Notes: generated from the sequence alone by a model not told the origin. Shown: positions 17,634-27,035, numbered from the stretch's first letter. The stretch is DNA of 64,000 bases from SZUA-36 sp963727635 (GCA_963727635.1 CAVSHP010000025.1:62001-126000), one strand, 5' to 3'. Program-made: numbers and translations.

Positions 17634-18379
17634 GGTCTGTCAACAGGCCCCTGGGAAATATCCGGCTTTTGCAAAAGGTCGACCCGGATCGGGGTCAGGA
17701 AAAGCGCTCCATCGTCACCGAGGTGTTTTGCAAAGGTCTGCCTGACCTCTTCATGCAGTTGGGCATCGAGCATGTACTGACTGTGTGTAACGTTGATCAC
17801 GGAGCTTTCAAATTCAGAAAAATCCCTGTATCGCCGTGGCGTATTGAAAAAGATTTCTTCAGCAAGACGGAACAGACCGCTATCGACGGACTTTTTGAGC
17901 GTCCGGAAAGCTGCTTCTCGAACTTCCTTTTCATCATTAAATAAGCTCAGTATCTTATTGAAATCACCGGAATAAACAGGTTCAGATATATATGCAAAAC
18001 CACCGGGCTTCAGCACGCGCGCGATTTCGCTCATCGATTTTTCCATCGACGCCACGGGTACGTGGTGCAGTGACTTGAACATTAGCACGATGTCGACCGA
18101 TGCATCTTCCAAGGGGATATCCTGCGCGCCGGCGAGTATAAAATTCACGTTCGGCAGACCGTTGGACTGCAGGTTGTTGTTGAAGGCAATCTCGTCCACC
18201 TCCAGGGCCGTGACCCTGCGGTTGACACCCGATGTCGCGATGGCGCGGGTTTTTTCGGCCGTACCGCAGCCAAGTTCCAGGATGTGCTTGTTGTCCAGCG
18301 CCAACAGCCGGTTGTAGACGTCGACCTCCGGGCAGTTCAGCTCGATTTCCGTCGCCGCAATTCTCATTACCCGAGCCAC
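17630..18379 (-). CDS. Class I SAM-dependent methyltransferase
   Basis: A 249-aa protein with SAM-binding motif I ILELGCGTAEKTRAIA, acidic motif II VTALEVDEIAFNNN, and the Methyltransf_11-type run VDIVLMFKSLHHVP followed by IARVLKPGGFAYISEP. The GTG at 18379 lies next to the stop of the upstream gene. An ATG at 18367 is equally possible and neither has a clear ribosome-binding site. Substrate unknown. Together with the next gene it forms a methyltransferase pair on the same strand. Confidence 0.8.
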   Translation of the reverse strand: MARVMRIAATEIELNCPEVDVYNRLLALDNKHILELGCGTAEKTRAIATSGVNRRVTALEVDEIAFNNNLQSNGLPNVNFILAGAQDIPLEDASVDIVLMFKSLHHVPVASMEKSMSEIARVLKPGGFAYISEPVYSGDFNKILSLFNDEKEVREAAFRTLKKSVDSGLFRLAEEIFFNTPRRYRDFSEFESSVINVTHSQYMLDAQLHEEVRQTFAKHLGDDGALFLTPIRVDLLQKPDISQGPVDRP

Positions 18380-19132
18380 TCAGACGTGCGCCGCGATCAT
18401 TACGCGTTTGTGGTACCGCAGTTGCTCATAGGCGTCTTCCGGCGGTTCGAGTACGGTTGCGCTTGAGAAACCCACTTTCTGCAGTATCCACAGCAGGGCA
18501 TCCAGGCTGGGTACCAGGCAAATGCCGGTGACACTGGCTTCGGGTCCCTGGGTGTCATCGATCTCGTCGATGATGCCAAAACTGCCTTTCAGCGGGCGCA
18601 CGTAACGGTAACTGCCGTAATCGACAAAACCGCTCATGCCCGGGACAATCTGCGTCTCGATGATACACAGGTTCTTGCACAGGCTGCGGCATACGCGCAG
18701 CGCACCGACGGGATTTTCCAGGTGGTAAAGCAGGCCCAGCATCAGCACCACGTCGAAGCGGCCCAGTTGCTCCGGACTTTGGTCGTGTATGTCACCCTGT
18801 TGAAAGCTCAGTTGATCCATCTGGTAGATCCGTGAGATCAGGGTGCTGTCGTCGACGTGCGAGCGGCGGGCATCGACACCGACGACAGGGGCAAAACCGG
18901 CGCGCGCCATGTTGACCGCAAACCAGCCCTGGTGGGAGGCGAGGTCCAGCGCCGATAAACCTTTCCGGTCGGTTCCCAGGTTCCTGTCGAGGTAGGATTC
19001 CAGCATCTGCCAGCGGGTATCATGGATCGCATGGATTTCGGCGTCATGATAGGTGGACGTGGAGCTGCCGTCAGGCAATTCATAGGAATAGAACCACTCC
19101 CTCGCGTGTGCCTGTTCGATCAATGTGGACAT
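18380..19132 (-). CDS. SAM-dependent methyltransferase, CmoB-like fold
   Basis: A 250-aa methyltransferase from the ATG at 19132. It has ALDLASHQGWFAVNMARAGF as motif I, VVGVDARRSHV as motif II, and RFDVVLMLGLLYHLENPVGA, a loop typical of the DUF1698/CmoB-related group. That group includes tRNA wobble-uridine enzymes but also many with unknown substrates. The protein is shorter than CmoB (about 320 aa), so a tRNA role is not assumed. It abuts the following methyltransferase gene, so both are probably translated from one message. Confidence 0.75.
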   Translation of the reverse strand: MSTLIEQAHAREWFYSYELPDGSSTSTYHDAEIHAIHDTRWQMLESYLDRNLGTDRKGLSALDLASHQGWFAVNMARAGFAPVVGVDARRSHVDDSTLISRIYQMDQLSFQQGDIHDQSPEQLGRFDVVLMLGLLYHLENPVGALRVCRSLCKNLCIIETQIVPGMSGFVDYGSYRYVRPLKGSFGIIDEIDDTQGPEASVTGICLVPSLDALLWILQKVGFSSATVLEPPEDAYEQLRYHKRVMIAAHV

Positions 19133-19479
19133 CGGAAACTCCGGGTTGAAAAGCGCGTTGGGATTATGCCAGAAGGCAACCCCGAGAACCAACGCGACAA
19201 TGCCAACAAGCCGCACAAACGGACCGAAATGATGTGCTCAGACCAAAGCATCGGGAAAGCTCACGCGGACCCATATCCAGCGCAAACCCCCAGGCGGGTT
19301 TGATCCGTATCCGAATATGCTGCGCTTTATGGATCGAATGAAAGAAGACCCGTATGTGTGGCAGGCCCTGAATAGGGAGTCTGCGTGATCGATAGGGGTT
19401 TGTAAGCCGGAACCCTCAAATCTGCTGGCGACGCAGGCTGAGGCTTACCCGCTGGAGGCCTGCGGTTAGCATGGAATCC
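19133..19479. other. Non-coding interval with a possible gene remnant
   Basis: About 350 bases between the methyltransferase pair and the GT39-like gene. No tRNA or terminator hairpin was found. The only coding-like trace is the short plus-strand fragment listed at 19280. Confidence 0.5.
19280..19388 (+). pseudogene. Possible C-terminal remnant of a glutathione S-transferase
   Basis: A 35-codon open stretch ends in PYPNMLRFMDRMKEDPYVWQ plus ALNRESA and a stop. This resembles the last helix of bacterial glutathione S-transferases (a mean-spaced PNLxxWxxRMxxxPAVQxAL pattern). No start codon or thioredoxin-fold half lies upstream. Tentative; chance similarity is possible. Confidence 0.3.
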
Positions 19480-21138
19480 TTATTTGTTGTCGTGGCAGCG
19501 CCCGAGTGCATCGTGCCCGGAAAAGGTCGCCAGTTCAAAGATCAACTTGCCGTCGCGTTGCCGGTAGCCCTTAATCTGCGGGCTTGTCCAGTCCAGCCGG
19601 TCCTGCCATTGCCGAATGCGCCTGGCACGGTCGCCGTCTATCAGGGCAAGGGACACATCCTTGCCTTCGCAGAGACGACGCCGCGCCAGGTCGAAGTCCT
19701 CGGTGCTCGCCATTTCCATGCTCGCCCGGGTCAGGAATGCGGTTGGCATGTACAGACCCCAGTCCGGCAGGACCAACAGGCGGTTGTGATCCCCTGCCAG
19801 CAGATCGTTTCCGAGTCGGTTGATGGCATCGGAATAGAAGGCGACGCCGCCGGTGCGACGTAACATTTCAACTTCGCGGCGGTCGCCGGCGACATTGATG
19901 GCCAGTAGCACGGCGATCACGGCGGCTGCTGTTAACACCACCGGTTTGCGCCATGGGCTTCTGCTATCGGCCAATGCGGCAAATACGGCGGCCAGACCCG
20001 CGTATGCAAGCGGTACAATGGACATGAAGTGGTGAGCGTTGGTGTGCATGCCGAAAACCAGGGCAGTGCAAATGAAAGATATCTGCAGTCCCAAAACCAT
20101 GCGCAAAAACGGTGTGGCGCAACGCCGCCATTCCGCGACCATCCATAACAGCACCGGCAGACCGGTCAGCAGGAAAAACTTGAACGCTGCCCCGGGTGTC
20201 GGTTCCCAGACCCCGAACATCATGGCGTGGTGCCAGACATTTGCTATTGTCGCGTGCAGCATCTCCTGCACGTGAGTGAGTAGTTGAATCAGCGTTATGC
20301 CGCCATCGGTGGCGACCAGGTTTGGCTGTGCCGCCAGGTAATAATCGACACCCTCCCTGAAACCGCCCATTTGCCGGGCGAGCAGCAGGAAACCCGCCAC
20401 GTATGGCGCCAGGCCGGTTGCCAATCCACTGCCAAAAGCGAGTAAGCGGGCGGGGCGCGACAGTCCGTCGGCAGGTTCGGAGGGCAACAGCCAGGCGGCT
20501 ATCAGCAGGGCAGGTACAAAAAAGATGTAGACGAAATAACCCCAGCACGCCAGTCCCGCCAGCAATCCGCAAGCAGCCAGCCAGCGTATCCTGGCTTTGC
20601 CGCAACTGTTACCGGCGCGAATGATTGAGATAACTGCGAGCATCAGCAGCGCCACCGGCGACATGGTGATGTAGCACTGGTCGCGAAAGGCATAGACGAA
20701 TGAAGGATCGACCGCCAGCGCGATACCAAAGACCGTGGCCCAGGTCCTCGACACACCGGCCTTTCGCTGCAGGGCATACCAGGATGCCAGCACCGCGAGT
20801 GCGAACATCGCGTGGGTGAGGCGCAGTCCGACCACGCTCATGCCGAAAATCCAGAACAGCGGCGCACCCAGCCAGAGTTGCAGTGAGCCATGCTGCAATC
20901 CGACCAGCAACGGATAGCGGCCGAGAATGTCATTCCCCGGCGCTACCCACGCGGGGATATGGTGTGCGTCCGGGTTAAGCCAGCGTGTGACCAGGTAGTC
21001 CGGGTTGACCGCATCCATGTAGATACCGGGCAACTCGATCTCCCTTGTCGCAACGACGAGATAGGCTACTGCAACCAGCAGGAACGGCCCAACCGTCCTG
21101 ACGATCCCCGGCAGACGCTGTGTCAACGATTTGCTCAT
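19480..21138 (-). CDS. GT39/ArnT-like polytopic membrane protein (putative lipid-linked sugar transferase)
   Basis: A 552-aa inner-membrane protein with about 11 hydrophobic segments. It has an acidic early periplasmic loop (IYMDAVNPDYLVTRWLNPD) in the position of the GT39/PMT catalytic Asp. The pattern of a long first loop, DPSFVYAFRDQCYIT and a C-terminal soluble domain from about residue 430 fits the glycosyltransferase-39-like group, which uses polyprenyl-phosphate sugars. Donor and acceptor are unknown. Its start overlaps the stop of the upstream MFS gene by four bases, so the two are probably coupled. Confidence 0.65.
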   Translation of the reverse strand: MSKSLTQRLPGIVRTVGPFLLVAVAYLVVATREIELPGIYMDAVNPDYLVTRWLNPDAHHIPAWVAPGNDILGRYPLLVGLQHGSLQLWLGAPLFWIFGMSVVGLRLTHAMFALAVLASWYALQRKAGVSRTWATVFGIALAVDPSFVYAFRDQCYITMSPVALLMLAVISIIRAGNSCGKARIRWLAACGLLAGLACWGYFVYIFFVPALLIAAWLLPSEPADGLSRPARLLAFGSGLATGLAPYVAGFLLLARQMGGFREGVDYYLAAQPNLVATDGGITLIQLLTHVQEMLHATIANVWHHAMMFGVWEPTPGAAFKFFLLTGLPVLLWMVAEWRRCATPFLRMVLGLQISFICTALVFGMHTNAHHFMSIVPLAYAGLAAVFAALADSRSPWRKPVVLTAAAVIAVLLAINVAGDRREVEMLRRTGGVAFYSDAINRLGNDLLAGDHNRLLVLPDWGLYMPTAFLTRASMEMASTEDFDLARRRLCEGKDVSLALIDGDRARRIRQWQDRLDWTSPQIKGYRQRDGKLIFELATFSGHDALGRCHDNK

Positions 21139-22340
21139 TTCTGACGGTTCGATTCAAGGCGGTGCCATAGACCCGCCGCCAGCAACAGGAACAGCAATTG
21201 ACCGAGCACGAAATGCAACCAGCGGCCATGCAACAACGGCACCGCGATACCGGCCACGGCTGCATTGGCCAGGGTTTGTACGAAACCCTGCATCGAGGCC
21301 GCGGTACCGCGATGTGTCGGCAGACAATCCAGCGCCAGTACGGTGATCGCCGGCATCATCACGGCAAGCCCGGTGACGTACAGCACAATCGGTCCGACCA
21401 CGGTAAGGATACTGGCCGCGGCCCAATTGACAATCACGAGGTTCAGCGCCGCGGCGGCCGTCATCACCAACAGGCCGGCTGAAATGGTGCGTTGCGCGGG
21501 CCAGCGGTGGGACAGGCGGCCGGAAATGGAGGCGCCGAGCATCATACCGCCCACCATCGGGATAAACAGCCAGCCAAATTCGTCACTGTTAAGACCGAGG
21601 AAGTTGTAGATCACCGTGGGGGCACCGGCGATATACAGGAACAGGCCGCCAAACGACAGCGCCAGGCACAGTATCAGAAACAGGAATCGCCTGTTGAGTA
21701 TCGTGGCGGCGTAGACCCGTATGACACTGGATGGAAGAATCGAGCGGCGCTGATCCCTGTGCAGTGTTTCGGTGATGTAGAAACCCATCAGGATCAACGC
21801 AACGCCCATGGTGGTGAGAAACCAGAAAACACTCCGCCAACCGAATTGGTCGTGCAGCCATCCGCCCAAAACGGGCGCAATCGCCGGCGCCACTGCGAAT
21901 AACAACATCACCTGCGACATCGCGCGATGCGCCTCTTTCGCATCGTGGGCATCGCGGATCATGGCGCGCCCGGCGATAAATCCCCCGCTGGCCGCCAGAC
22001 CCTGCACCACGCGCAACAGCAGGAAGGTTTCGGCGCTGTTCGCCAGGGCGCAACCAATGGAGCCGAGTGTGTACAGGACCATGCTGACAAGGATGACCAG
22101 GCGCCGGCCAAAACGGTCCGCAAGCGGACCCCAGAATAGGGTTGAGATGGAGAACGCCAACAGGTAGACCGAAAGGCTTTGTGACAGAATTGCGCGGCTG
22201 ATGCCAAACTCTGCTTCGATGTCGGGGAAGGAGGGTAGATAGGCATCGATGCTGAAGGGACCGATCATCGCCAGCAAAGCGGCAATAACGGTCAGATACC
22301 GGTTGCCTGCATTGCCCAGGCTCATTCCTTTGCCAGTCAT
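21135..22340 (-). CDS. Bcr/CflA-family MFS drug exporter
   Basis: A 401-aa, 12-helix major facilitator with the DHA1 Bcr/CflA hallmarks: MIGPFSIDAYLPSFPDI in helix 1, LFWGPLADRFGRRLVILVSM as the loop 2-3 motif, and GRAMIRDAHD after helix 5. It is likely a proton-driven exporter of small molecules. A second in-frame ATG at 22325 could also be used. It overlaps the GT39-like gene by four bases and lies 131 bases downstream of the radical SAM gene, so all three may share a transcript. Confidence 0.88.
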   Translation of the reverse strand: MTGKGMSLGNAGNRYLTVIAALLAMIGPFSIDAYLPSFPDIEAEFGISRAILSQSLSVYLLAFSISTLFWGPLADRFGRRLVILVSMVLYTLGSIGCALANSAETFLLLRVVQGLAASGGFIAGRAMIRDAHDAKEAHRAMSQVMLLFAVAPAIAPVLGGWLHDQFGWRSVFWFLTTMGVALILMGFYITETLHRDQRRSILPSSVIRVYAATILNRRFLFLILCLALSFGGLFLYIAGAPTVIYNFLGLNSDEFGWLFIPMVGGMMLGASISGRLSHRWPAQRTISAGLLVMTAAAALNLVIVNWAAASILTVVGPIVLYVTGLAVMMPAITVLALDCLPTHRGTAASMQGFVQTLANAAVAGIAVPLLHGRWLHFVLGQLLFLLLAAGLWHRLESNRQK

Positions 22341-22470
22341 TGACGGTAACGGACTCCAGTTGCGTGCAACAATCGCTGTTGATTGCCTGGCGGAACAACA
22401 AGCGGCCCCGCGTATTCATACATGGCCGCCCGCTTCTCTGAAGCAAATATACCGGCTTTCGCCTGCTTAT

Positions 22471-23778
22471 TCAGGAAACTTTTTCTGCTTCCGTGTTTTC
22501 ACCAGTGCGTGGAACCGCCTGCATGAAACAGCCGTGGCTCTTGATCTCTTCCAGGCGGCAGCTCCAGTAAAGCTGGCCGTTGTAGACCGTCATATCCGGA
22601 CAACCATCACACATGTTTGCGCGGCCGTCGGCCATCAGGTCCACCGGCTGGATGATCGTAAAGGTTTGCATGTGCAGCTTGTCGCGTATCGATGCCTCGT
22701 CATGGCCCATGGCGCGAATGAAGCGTTTGCCAATCTTGCGCATACCGCCATCGACCAGCGAAAACAACGCCGTCGTTGATTTGCCGCGTTGCAGCAGCTT
22801 GGGTGTGGAATAGCTCAGCCAGGTCCCCTTGAACAGGTGGTGGCCCATTTGCAGGTATTCCATGTATTTCGGGCTGACATAACCAAAACCACGTTTCTTG
22901 CTGGCCATGCGGGCGCCGATCAGCCACTTGGTTGAATTCGGGTCGACGGTGCCGCCGAGGTAGGCGCTGGGTTCAAAATCGGGGTCGACCTCGCGGATTT
23001 TGGCCACCACGTGGCGGGCCTCTATCAGGCTGTCGCCACCCCAGGGAGTTTCGTCATAATTGTCATAGGAGGTGATTGGCTCGCCATTGGCGTAGAAGTC
23101 AAATTCCCCGGTCAGGCCCGGGCTGCGGAACAGGATAAATACCACCGTGTGCACGATATCCGGGTACTGCAGCGCCCATTTCATGGTGTCCTTGACCTGG
23201 TCCAGCGTATTCACGCTGACAGTCTGGTTGAACGAACAGGTCAGGCCACCTTCTTCCGCGAGCATCTTTGCAAACCTGGTGCGCAGGTCGTTGTGTTCCG
23301 CCTCGGTGGTGGCCTTTGAATCCTTTCTGATCTGGGTGGTGTCGATGTGGAAGGTGAAGCCCGATGCGCCCGCTTCCTTGAGTTTGTGCAATAGTTTTTT
23401 GCTCAGCGCCAGGCCATTGGTATTGATGATCGGTTTCCAGCCACCCTCGCGGACCATGCGCACGATTTCCACGATCTGCGGATGCACCAGCGGGTCACCG
23501 CCTGCCAGACTCATGCAGTCGCTCTTGCGCTGGCTTCTGAATACCGCCAGTTCACCAGCAATCTGCTGGAGTGATTTGTGGTTGTCGATGTGCGGCCGAT
23601 AGCAGCCTTCGCAGGCCAGGTTGCAGGCGTCGGTCACTTCCAGCCAGGAGATACCGTTATCGTTCAGCGTCCAGGGCAGGCGGTAGTATTTCTGCGGGGT
23701 CAGCGCCGGCGCCTCGGGCATTGGGTCGGTGCCTTTGCGGGCCGTATCCGGCTGCGTTTTAACGACTGCTGCATTCAT
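22471..23778 (-). CDS. Radical SAM enzyme with C-terminal Cys-rich segment
   Basis: A 435-aa protein with the radical SAM cluster motif at C52, C56, C59 (TDACNLACEGCYRP). It is followed by the SAM-binding SLAGGDPLVHPQIVEIVRMV and INTNGLALSKKLL. Near the end, MCDGCPDMTVYNGQLYWSCR supplies further Cys that could bind an auxiliary cluster. The reaction is unknown. Radical SAM enzymes need low-potential electrons and are oxygen-sensitive, which fits the FNR-like box upstream. The gene is divergent from pyruvate phosphate dikinase and heads a minus-strand block with an exporter, a GT39-like protein and two methyltransferases. Confidence 0.8.
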   Translation of the reverse strand: MNAAVVKTQPDTARKGTDPMPEAPALTPQKYYRLPWTLNDNGISWLEVTDACNLACEGCYRPHIDNHKSLQQIAGELAVFRSQRKSDCMSLAGGDPLVHPQIVEIVRMVREGGWKPIINTNGLALSKKLLHKLKEAGASGFTFHIDTTQIRKDSKATTEAEHNDLRTRFAKMLAEEGGLTCSFNQTVSVNTLDQVKDTMKWALQYPDIVHTVVFILFRSPGLTGEFDFYANGEPITSYDNYDETPWGGDSLIEARHVVAKIREVDPDFEPSAYLGGTVDPNSTKWLIGARMASKKRGFGYVSPKYMEYLQMGHHLFKGTWLSYSTPKLLQRGKSTTALFSLVDGGMRKIGKRFIRAMGHDEASIRDKLHMQTFTIIQPVDLMADGRANMCDGCPDMTVYNGQLYWSCRLEEIKSHGCFMQAVPRTGENTEAEKVS

Positions 23779-23803
23779 GAGTTGACCTCTTCTTCAATTC
23801 CGT

Positions 23804-23870
23804 ATTGTTATTACCGGACATGAAAGCGGACTGGCTGCCCGCCCGTCTTTCATGTCCGGCATTGTTATTA
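23804..23870 (-). repeat. 13-bp inverted repeat within 10-bp direct repeats, radical SAM leader
   Basis: CCGGACATGAAAG (23814-23826) and CTTTCATGTCCGG (23847-23859) are perfect inverted repeats with a 20-base spacer. ATTGTTATTA occurs directly outside both arms (23804-23813 and 23861-23870). The unit lies 26-92 bases upstream of the radical SAM start codon. It could be a leader hairpin or a two-site operator. Confidence 0.7.
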
Positions 23871-23888
23871 TGCTGTTTATGGGTTTGC

Positions 23889-23958
23889 ATTATGGTTTAA
23901 AAAAGCTTGGAAACATTGATATAGGTCAAGTTTTCGATTCAGGGCCCAGATGATAAAA
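23889..23958. promoter_or_regulatory. FNR/Anr-like box with candidate divergent -10 elements
   Basis: TTGATATAGGTCAA (23916-23929) matches the FNR consensus TTGAT-N4-ATCAA except one base. On the minus strand a CATAAT hexamer at 23894-23889 would place the box at about -40.5 relative to the radical SAM transcript. On the plus strand TGATAAAA at 23951-23958 gives a similar spacing toward ppdK. Both are inferred from spacing only. Confidence 0.45.
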
Positions 23959-24097
23959 AGTGATCTTGTGCAAACTATCCGGCGTCAATTTAGTTTACAA
24001 CTGACCTAAATCACCATGCGCCGGCGGTATTCCGTATATGGTTTACGTCTGTGTTACTTTCTCAAGAATCGTTCGGATTGATAGATGGAGAAGAGGC

Positions 24098-26833
24098 ATG
24101 AAATCCAGGAAGACCCAGCAAAAATACGTTTACCTTTTCGGCGAAGTTGAAGAAGTGCTGGCGCGTGTGGACGGCGATTGGGAGGCCATGCGCGGACTGC
24201 TGGGTGGCAAGGGTATCAACCTGTTTGACGCCACCAGCCTCGGCATACCGGTGCCGCCCGGATTCACGGTGACAACTGAGGCCTGTAACGATTTTCTTGC
24301 GGCCAAGCATAAATTTCCGAACGGTATGTGGGACCAGGCGCTGGAAGCTGTCACCGAACTCGAAAAAATTACCGGCAAGCGTTTTGGCGCCGCTGAAAAC
24401 CCATTGCTGGTGTCGTGCCGTTCCGGGGCCAAGTTTTCGATGCCGGGCATGATGGATACGATACTCAATATTGGCATGAACGACGAAATTGCGGCCAGCA
24501 TGGCGCGTCTGACCAAGCGCCCCCGTTTTGCCTATGATCTGTACCGGCGTCTCGTACAGATGTTCGGAAGCGTGGTGATGGGCGTACCCGACGAGGTTTT
24601 CGAGGCCGTGATCAATGCGCAACGGCGTGAAGCCCATGCGGTCAATGATGCCGAACTCAATGCAGACGCCTGGAAATCGGTTACGACGAGGTTCCGGGAA
24701 ATCATCCGGACTTATACCGGCAGGGAATTCCCGACCGACCCCTATGAACAGTTGCAGCAGGCCACCGAGGCCGTGTTCAGTTCGTGGAACGGTAAACGCG
24801 CGATCGATTACCGCAATGCTGCCCGCATAGACCACAACCTGGGCACCGCGGTTACGATCCAGACCATGGTGTTCGGCAACCTTAGCGATGATTCTGCAAC
24901 CGGCGTTTTCATGTCACGTAATGCGACCACCGGTGCGCCGACGCTCGAGGGTGACTACCTGATCAATGCACAGGGTGAGGACGTCGTCGCCGGCACACGG
25001 GCCACACTGCCGATCAGGCAACTGGCCCGGGACATGCCGAAGACGTTTACGGAATTGGAGCAAATCGCCCGCCGCCTGGAAAAACACCATCGCAATATGC
25101 AGGACATGGAGTTCACCATCGAGCAGGGCAAACTGTGGTTGTTACAGACACGCGACGGCAAACGCACCGCGCAGGCCGAAGTGCGTATCGCGGTCGACAT
25201 GGTCGATGAGGGCCTGATCACCATCGCCGAGGCCGTGGCGCGGGTCAAGACAGACCAGGTCGATTTTTTCCTGCATCCGCAACTCGATGCCGAAGCGCTG
25301 AAAAAAGTACAGCCGATCACCCGTGGTCTGAATGTTTCACCCGGCGCTGCGGTGGGTATCGTCGCATTTGACCCGACACTTGCCGAGCGCTGGGCCAAGG
25401 AAGACGGCCGGAACGTTATCCTGGTCAGACCCGAAACCCGGCCGGACGATGTCCACGGAATGCTGGCGGCGAAGGGTGTAATCACCTGCAAGGGCGGTCG
25501 CACCAGCCACGCGGCACTGGTTGCAAGACAGTTCGGTAAACCCGCGGTGGTGGGTGTCAGCGACATCGAGATCGACCTGGACAACCACGAAATGACGGTC
25601 GGCGGCAGCCTGGTCATCAAGGAAGGTGACTATCTTTCCGTCGACGGCAACACCGGCAAGATATACAACGCCAAGCTGGCCACGCAGGTTCCGGACTTCA
25701 AAGACCCGCACCTGCTGAAGATTTTGTCGTGGGCCGATGACATACGCGTTCTCGGCATACGCGCCAACTCGGATTATCCCGAGGACGCGCAGCGCGCCCG
25801 TCAATACGGTGCAAAGGGCATCGGCCTGTGTCGCACCGAGCACATGTTTTTCCAGGAGGAGCGTCTGCCGATCATGCAAAAAGTGATCGTGGCGGGCACC
25901 CAGGCGGAGCGCAATGAGGCCATCAGCAGGCTGCTGCCGATGCAGCGCTCGGATTTTGAAGGACTGTTCCGGGCCATGGACGGTTACCCGGTCATCATCC
26001 GATTGCTGGATCCGCCATTGCACGAATTCCTGCCTTCCGCGCATGATCTGATGATGGATCTGACCGATCTCAAGCTGCGTATGCAACACCTGTCCAATCT
26101 CAAGGAACTGGATCGCACGCTGGAGGAACTCGAGGAAAAACGTATCCTGCTGCAACGCGTCACCGCTCTGCAGGAATCCAACCCGATGCTGGGAACGCGC
26201 GGCGTGCGCTTGGGTATCACGATGCCGGGCCTGTACGCGATGCAGGTGCAGGCGATATTTGAAGCTGCCTGCCGTTGCGCGGCGGATGGTGTCGATGTGC
26301 GTCCCGAGGTGATGATACCGCTGATATCACATGTAAGTGAGTTCGACCGCATGCGCAAATCCCTCGAGGAGAAAGCGCTTCGCGTGATGGAGGAACACGG
26401 TGCGAAAATTCCCTACCTGATCGGCACCATGATCGAGATACCACGCGCGGCGCTGACCGCGGGGCAGATTGCCAAAACGGCCGAATTCTTTTCCTTCGGC
26501 ACCAATGACCTGACACAGACGACCTATGGAATATCCCGGGACGATGCCGAATCGGGCTTCCTGGTGCATTACCTGCAATCCGGCCTGCTCAAGGAAAATC
26601 CGTTCGCCAGCATCGACCCCGACGGTGTCGGCCGCCTGATGAAAATCGCGATCGAGGAAGGCCGTGCGGTGCGTAAAGACCTGGAAATCGGTGTCTGCGG
26701 AGAGCACGGTGGTGACCCGAAGAGTATCCACCTGTGCCACAAACTGGGCGTCGATTACGTGTCTTGTTCGCCGTTCCGGATTCCGATTGCACGTCTGGCG
26801 GCGGCACATGCCGCGCTGGAGGATGCCGGCTAA
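24098..26833 (+). CDS. ppdK: Pyruvate, phosphate dikinase
   Basis: A 911-aa enzyme that interconverts pyruvate, ATP and phosphate with phosphoenolpyruvate, AMP and diphosphate. The N-terminal ATP-grasp domain shows YVYLFGEVEEV, LLGGKGINLFDATSLGIPVP and PGFTVTTEACNDF. The phospho-carrier histidine is H471 in CKGGRTSHAALVARQFGKP. The C-terminal PEP/pyruvate barrel has the catalytic C867 in GVCGEHGGDPKS. The ATG at 24098 follows an AAGAGG ribosome-binding site and is preferred over an upstream frame extension to 24038. No frameshift is present. An FNR-like box upstream suggests oxygen-responsive expression, compatible with PPi-saving glycolysis or gluconeogenesis. Confidence 0.95.
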   Translation: MKSRKTQQKYVYLFGEVEEVLARVDGDWEAMRGLLGGKGINLFDATSLGIPVPPGFTVTTEACNDFLAAKHKFPNGMWDQALEAVTELEKITGKRFGAAENPLLVSCRSGAKFSMPGMMDTILNIGMNDEIAASMARLTKRPRFAYDLYRRLVQMFGSVVMGVPDEVFEAVINAQRREAHAVNDAELNADAWKSVTTRFREIIRTYTGREFPTDPYEQLQQATEAVFSSWNGKRAIDYRNAARIDHNLGTAVTIQTMVFGNLSDDSATGVFMSRNATTGAPTLEGDYLINAQGEDVVAGTRATLPIRQLARDMPKTFTELEQIARRLEKHHRNMQDMEFTIEQGKLWLLQTRDGKRTAQAEVRIAVDMVDEGLITIAEAVARVKTDQVDFFLHPQLDAEALKKVQPITRGLNVSPGAAVGIVAFDPTLAERWAKEDGRNVILVRPETRPDDVHGMLAAKGVITCKGGRTSHAALVARQFGKPAVVGVSDIEIDLDNHEMTVGGSLVIKEGDYLSVDGNTGKIYNAKLATQVPDFKDPHLLKILSWADDIRVLGIRANSDYPEDAQRARQYGAKGIGLCRTEHMFFQEERLPIMQKVIVAGTQAERNEAISRLLPMQRSDFEGLFRAMDGYPVIIRLLDPPLHEFLPSAHDLMMDLTDLKLRMQHLSNLKELDRTLEELEEKRILLQRVTALQESNPMLGTRGVRLGITMPGLYAMQVQAIFEAACRCAADGVDVRPEVMIPLISHVSEFDRMRKSLEEKALRVMEEHGAKIPYLIGTMIEIPRAALTAGQIAKTAEFFSFGTNDLTQTTYGISRDDAESGFLVHYLQSGLLKENPFASIDPDGVGRLMKIAIEEGRAVRKDLEIGVCGEHGGDPKSIHLCHKLGVDYVSCSPFRIPIARLAAAHAALEDAG

Positions 26834-27035
26834 TACGATTAATCACGCACCCGGACAACGCTCATTCGGCAGGCTTTGCCATTGTCCTGCCTCCTGAGTG
26901 TTGTTTGAGGTGCGCTTTCACATCAAAGAATATCTTCAGGTCACTCACGATCGGGATGACCAACCGGGGACAGCCCGCCGCCGAAGTGTTGAGAGCGGGT
27001 CTGGGTCCTTTCATGATCGTCGTTGCCGATCGGGA

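Larger units (their letters stand above)
23779..24097. other. Divergent intergenic region between the radical SAM gene and ppdK
   Basis: A 319-base, relatively AT-rich divergent promoter region. It holds a 13-bp inverted repeat flanked by direct repeats close to the radical SAM gene and an FNR-like palindrome near the middle, both listed separately. No ORF is credible in it. Confidence 0.7.

Noticed and set aside
26868..26891. GGCAGG/CCTGCC hairpin after ppdK as a terminator
   Set aside because: Only six base pairs and no following T run.
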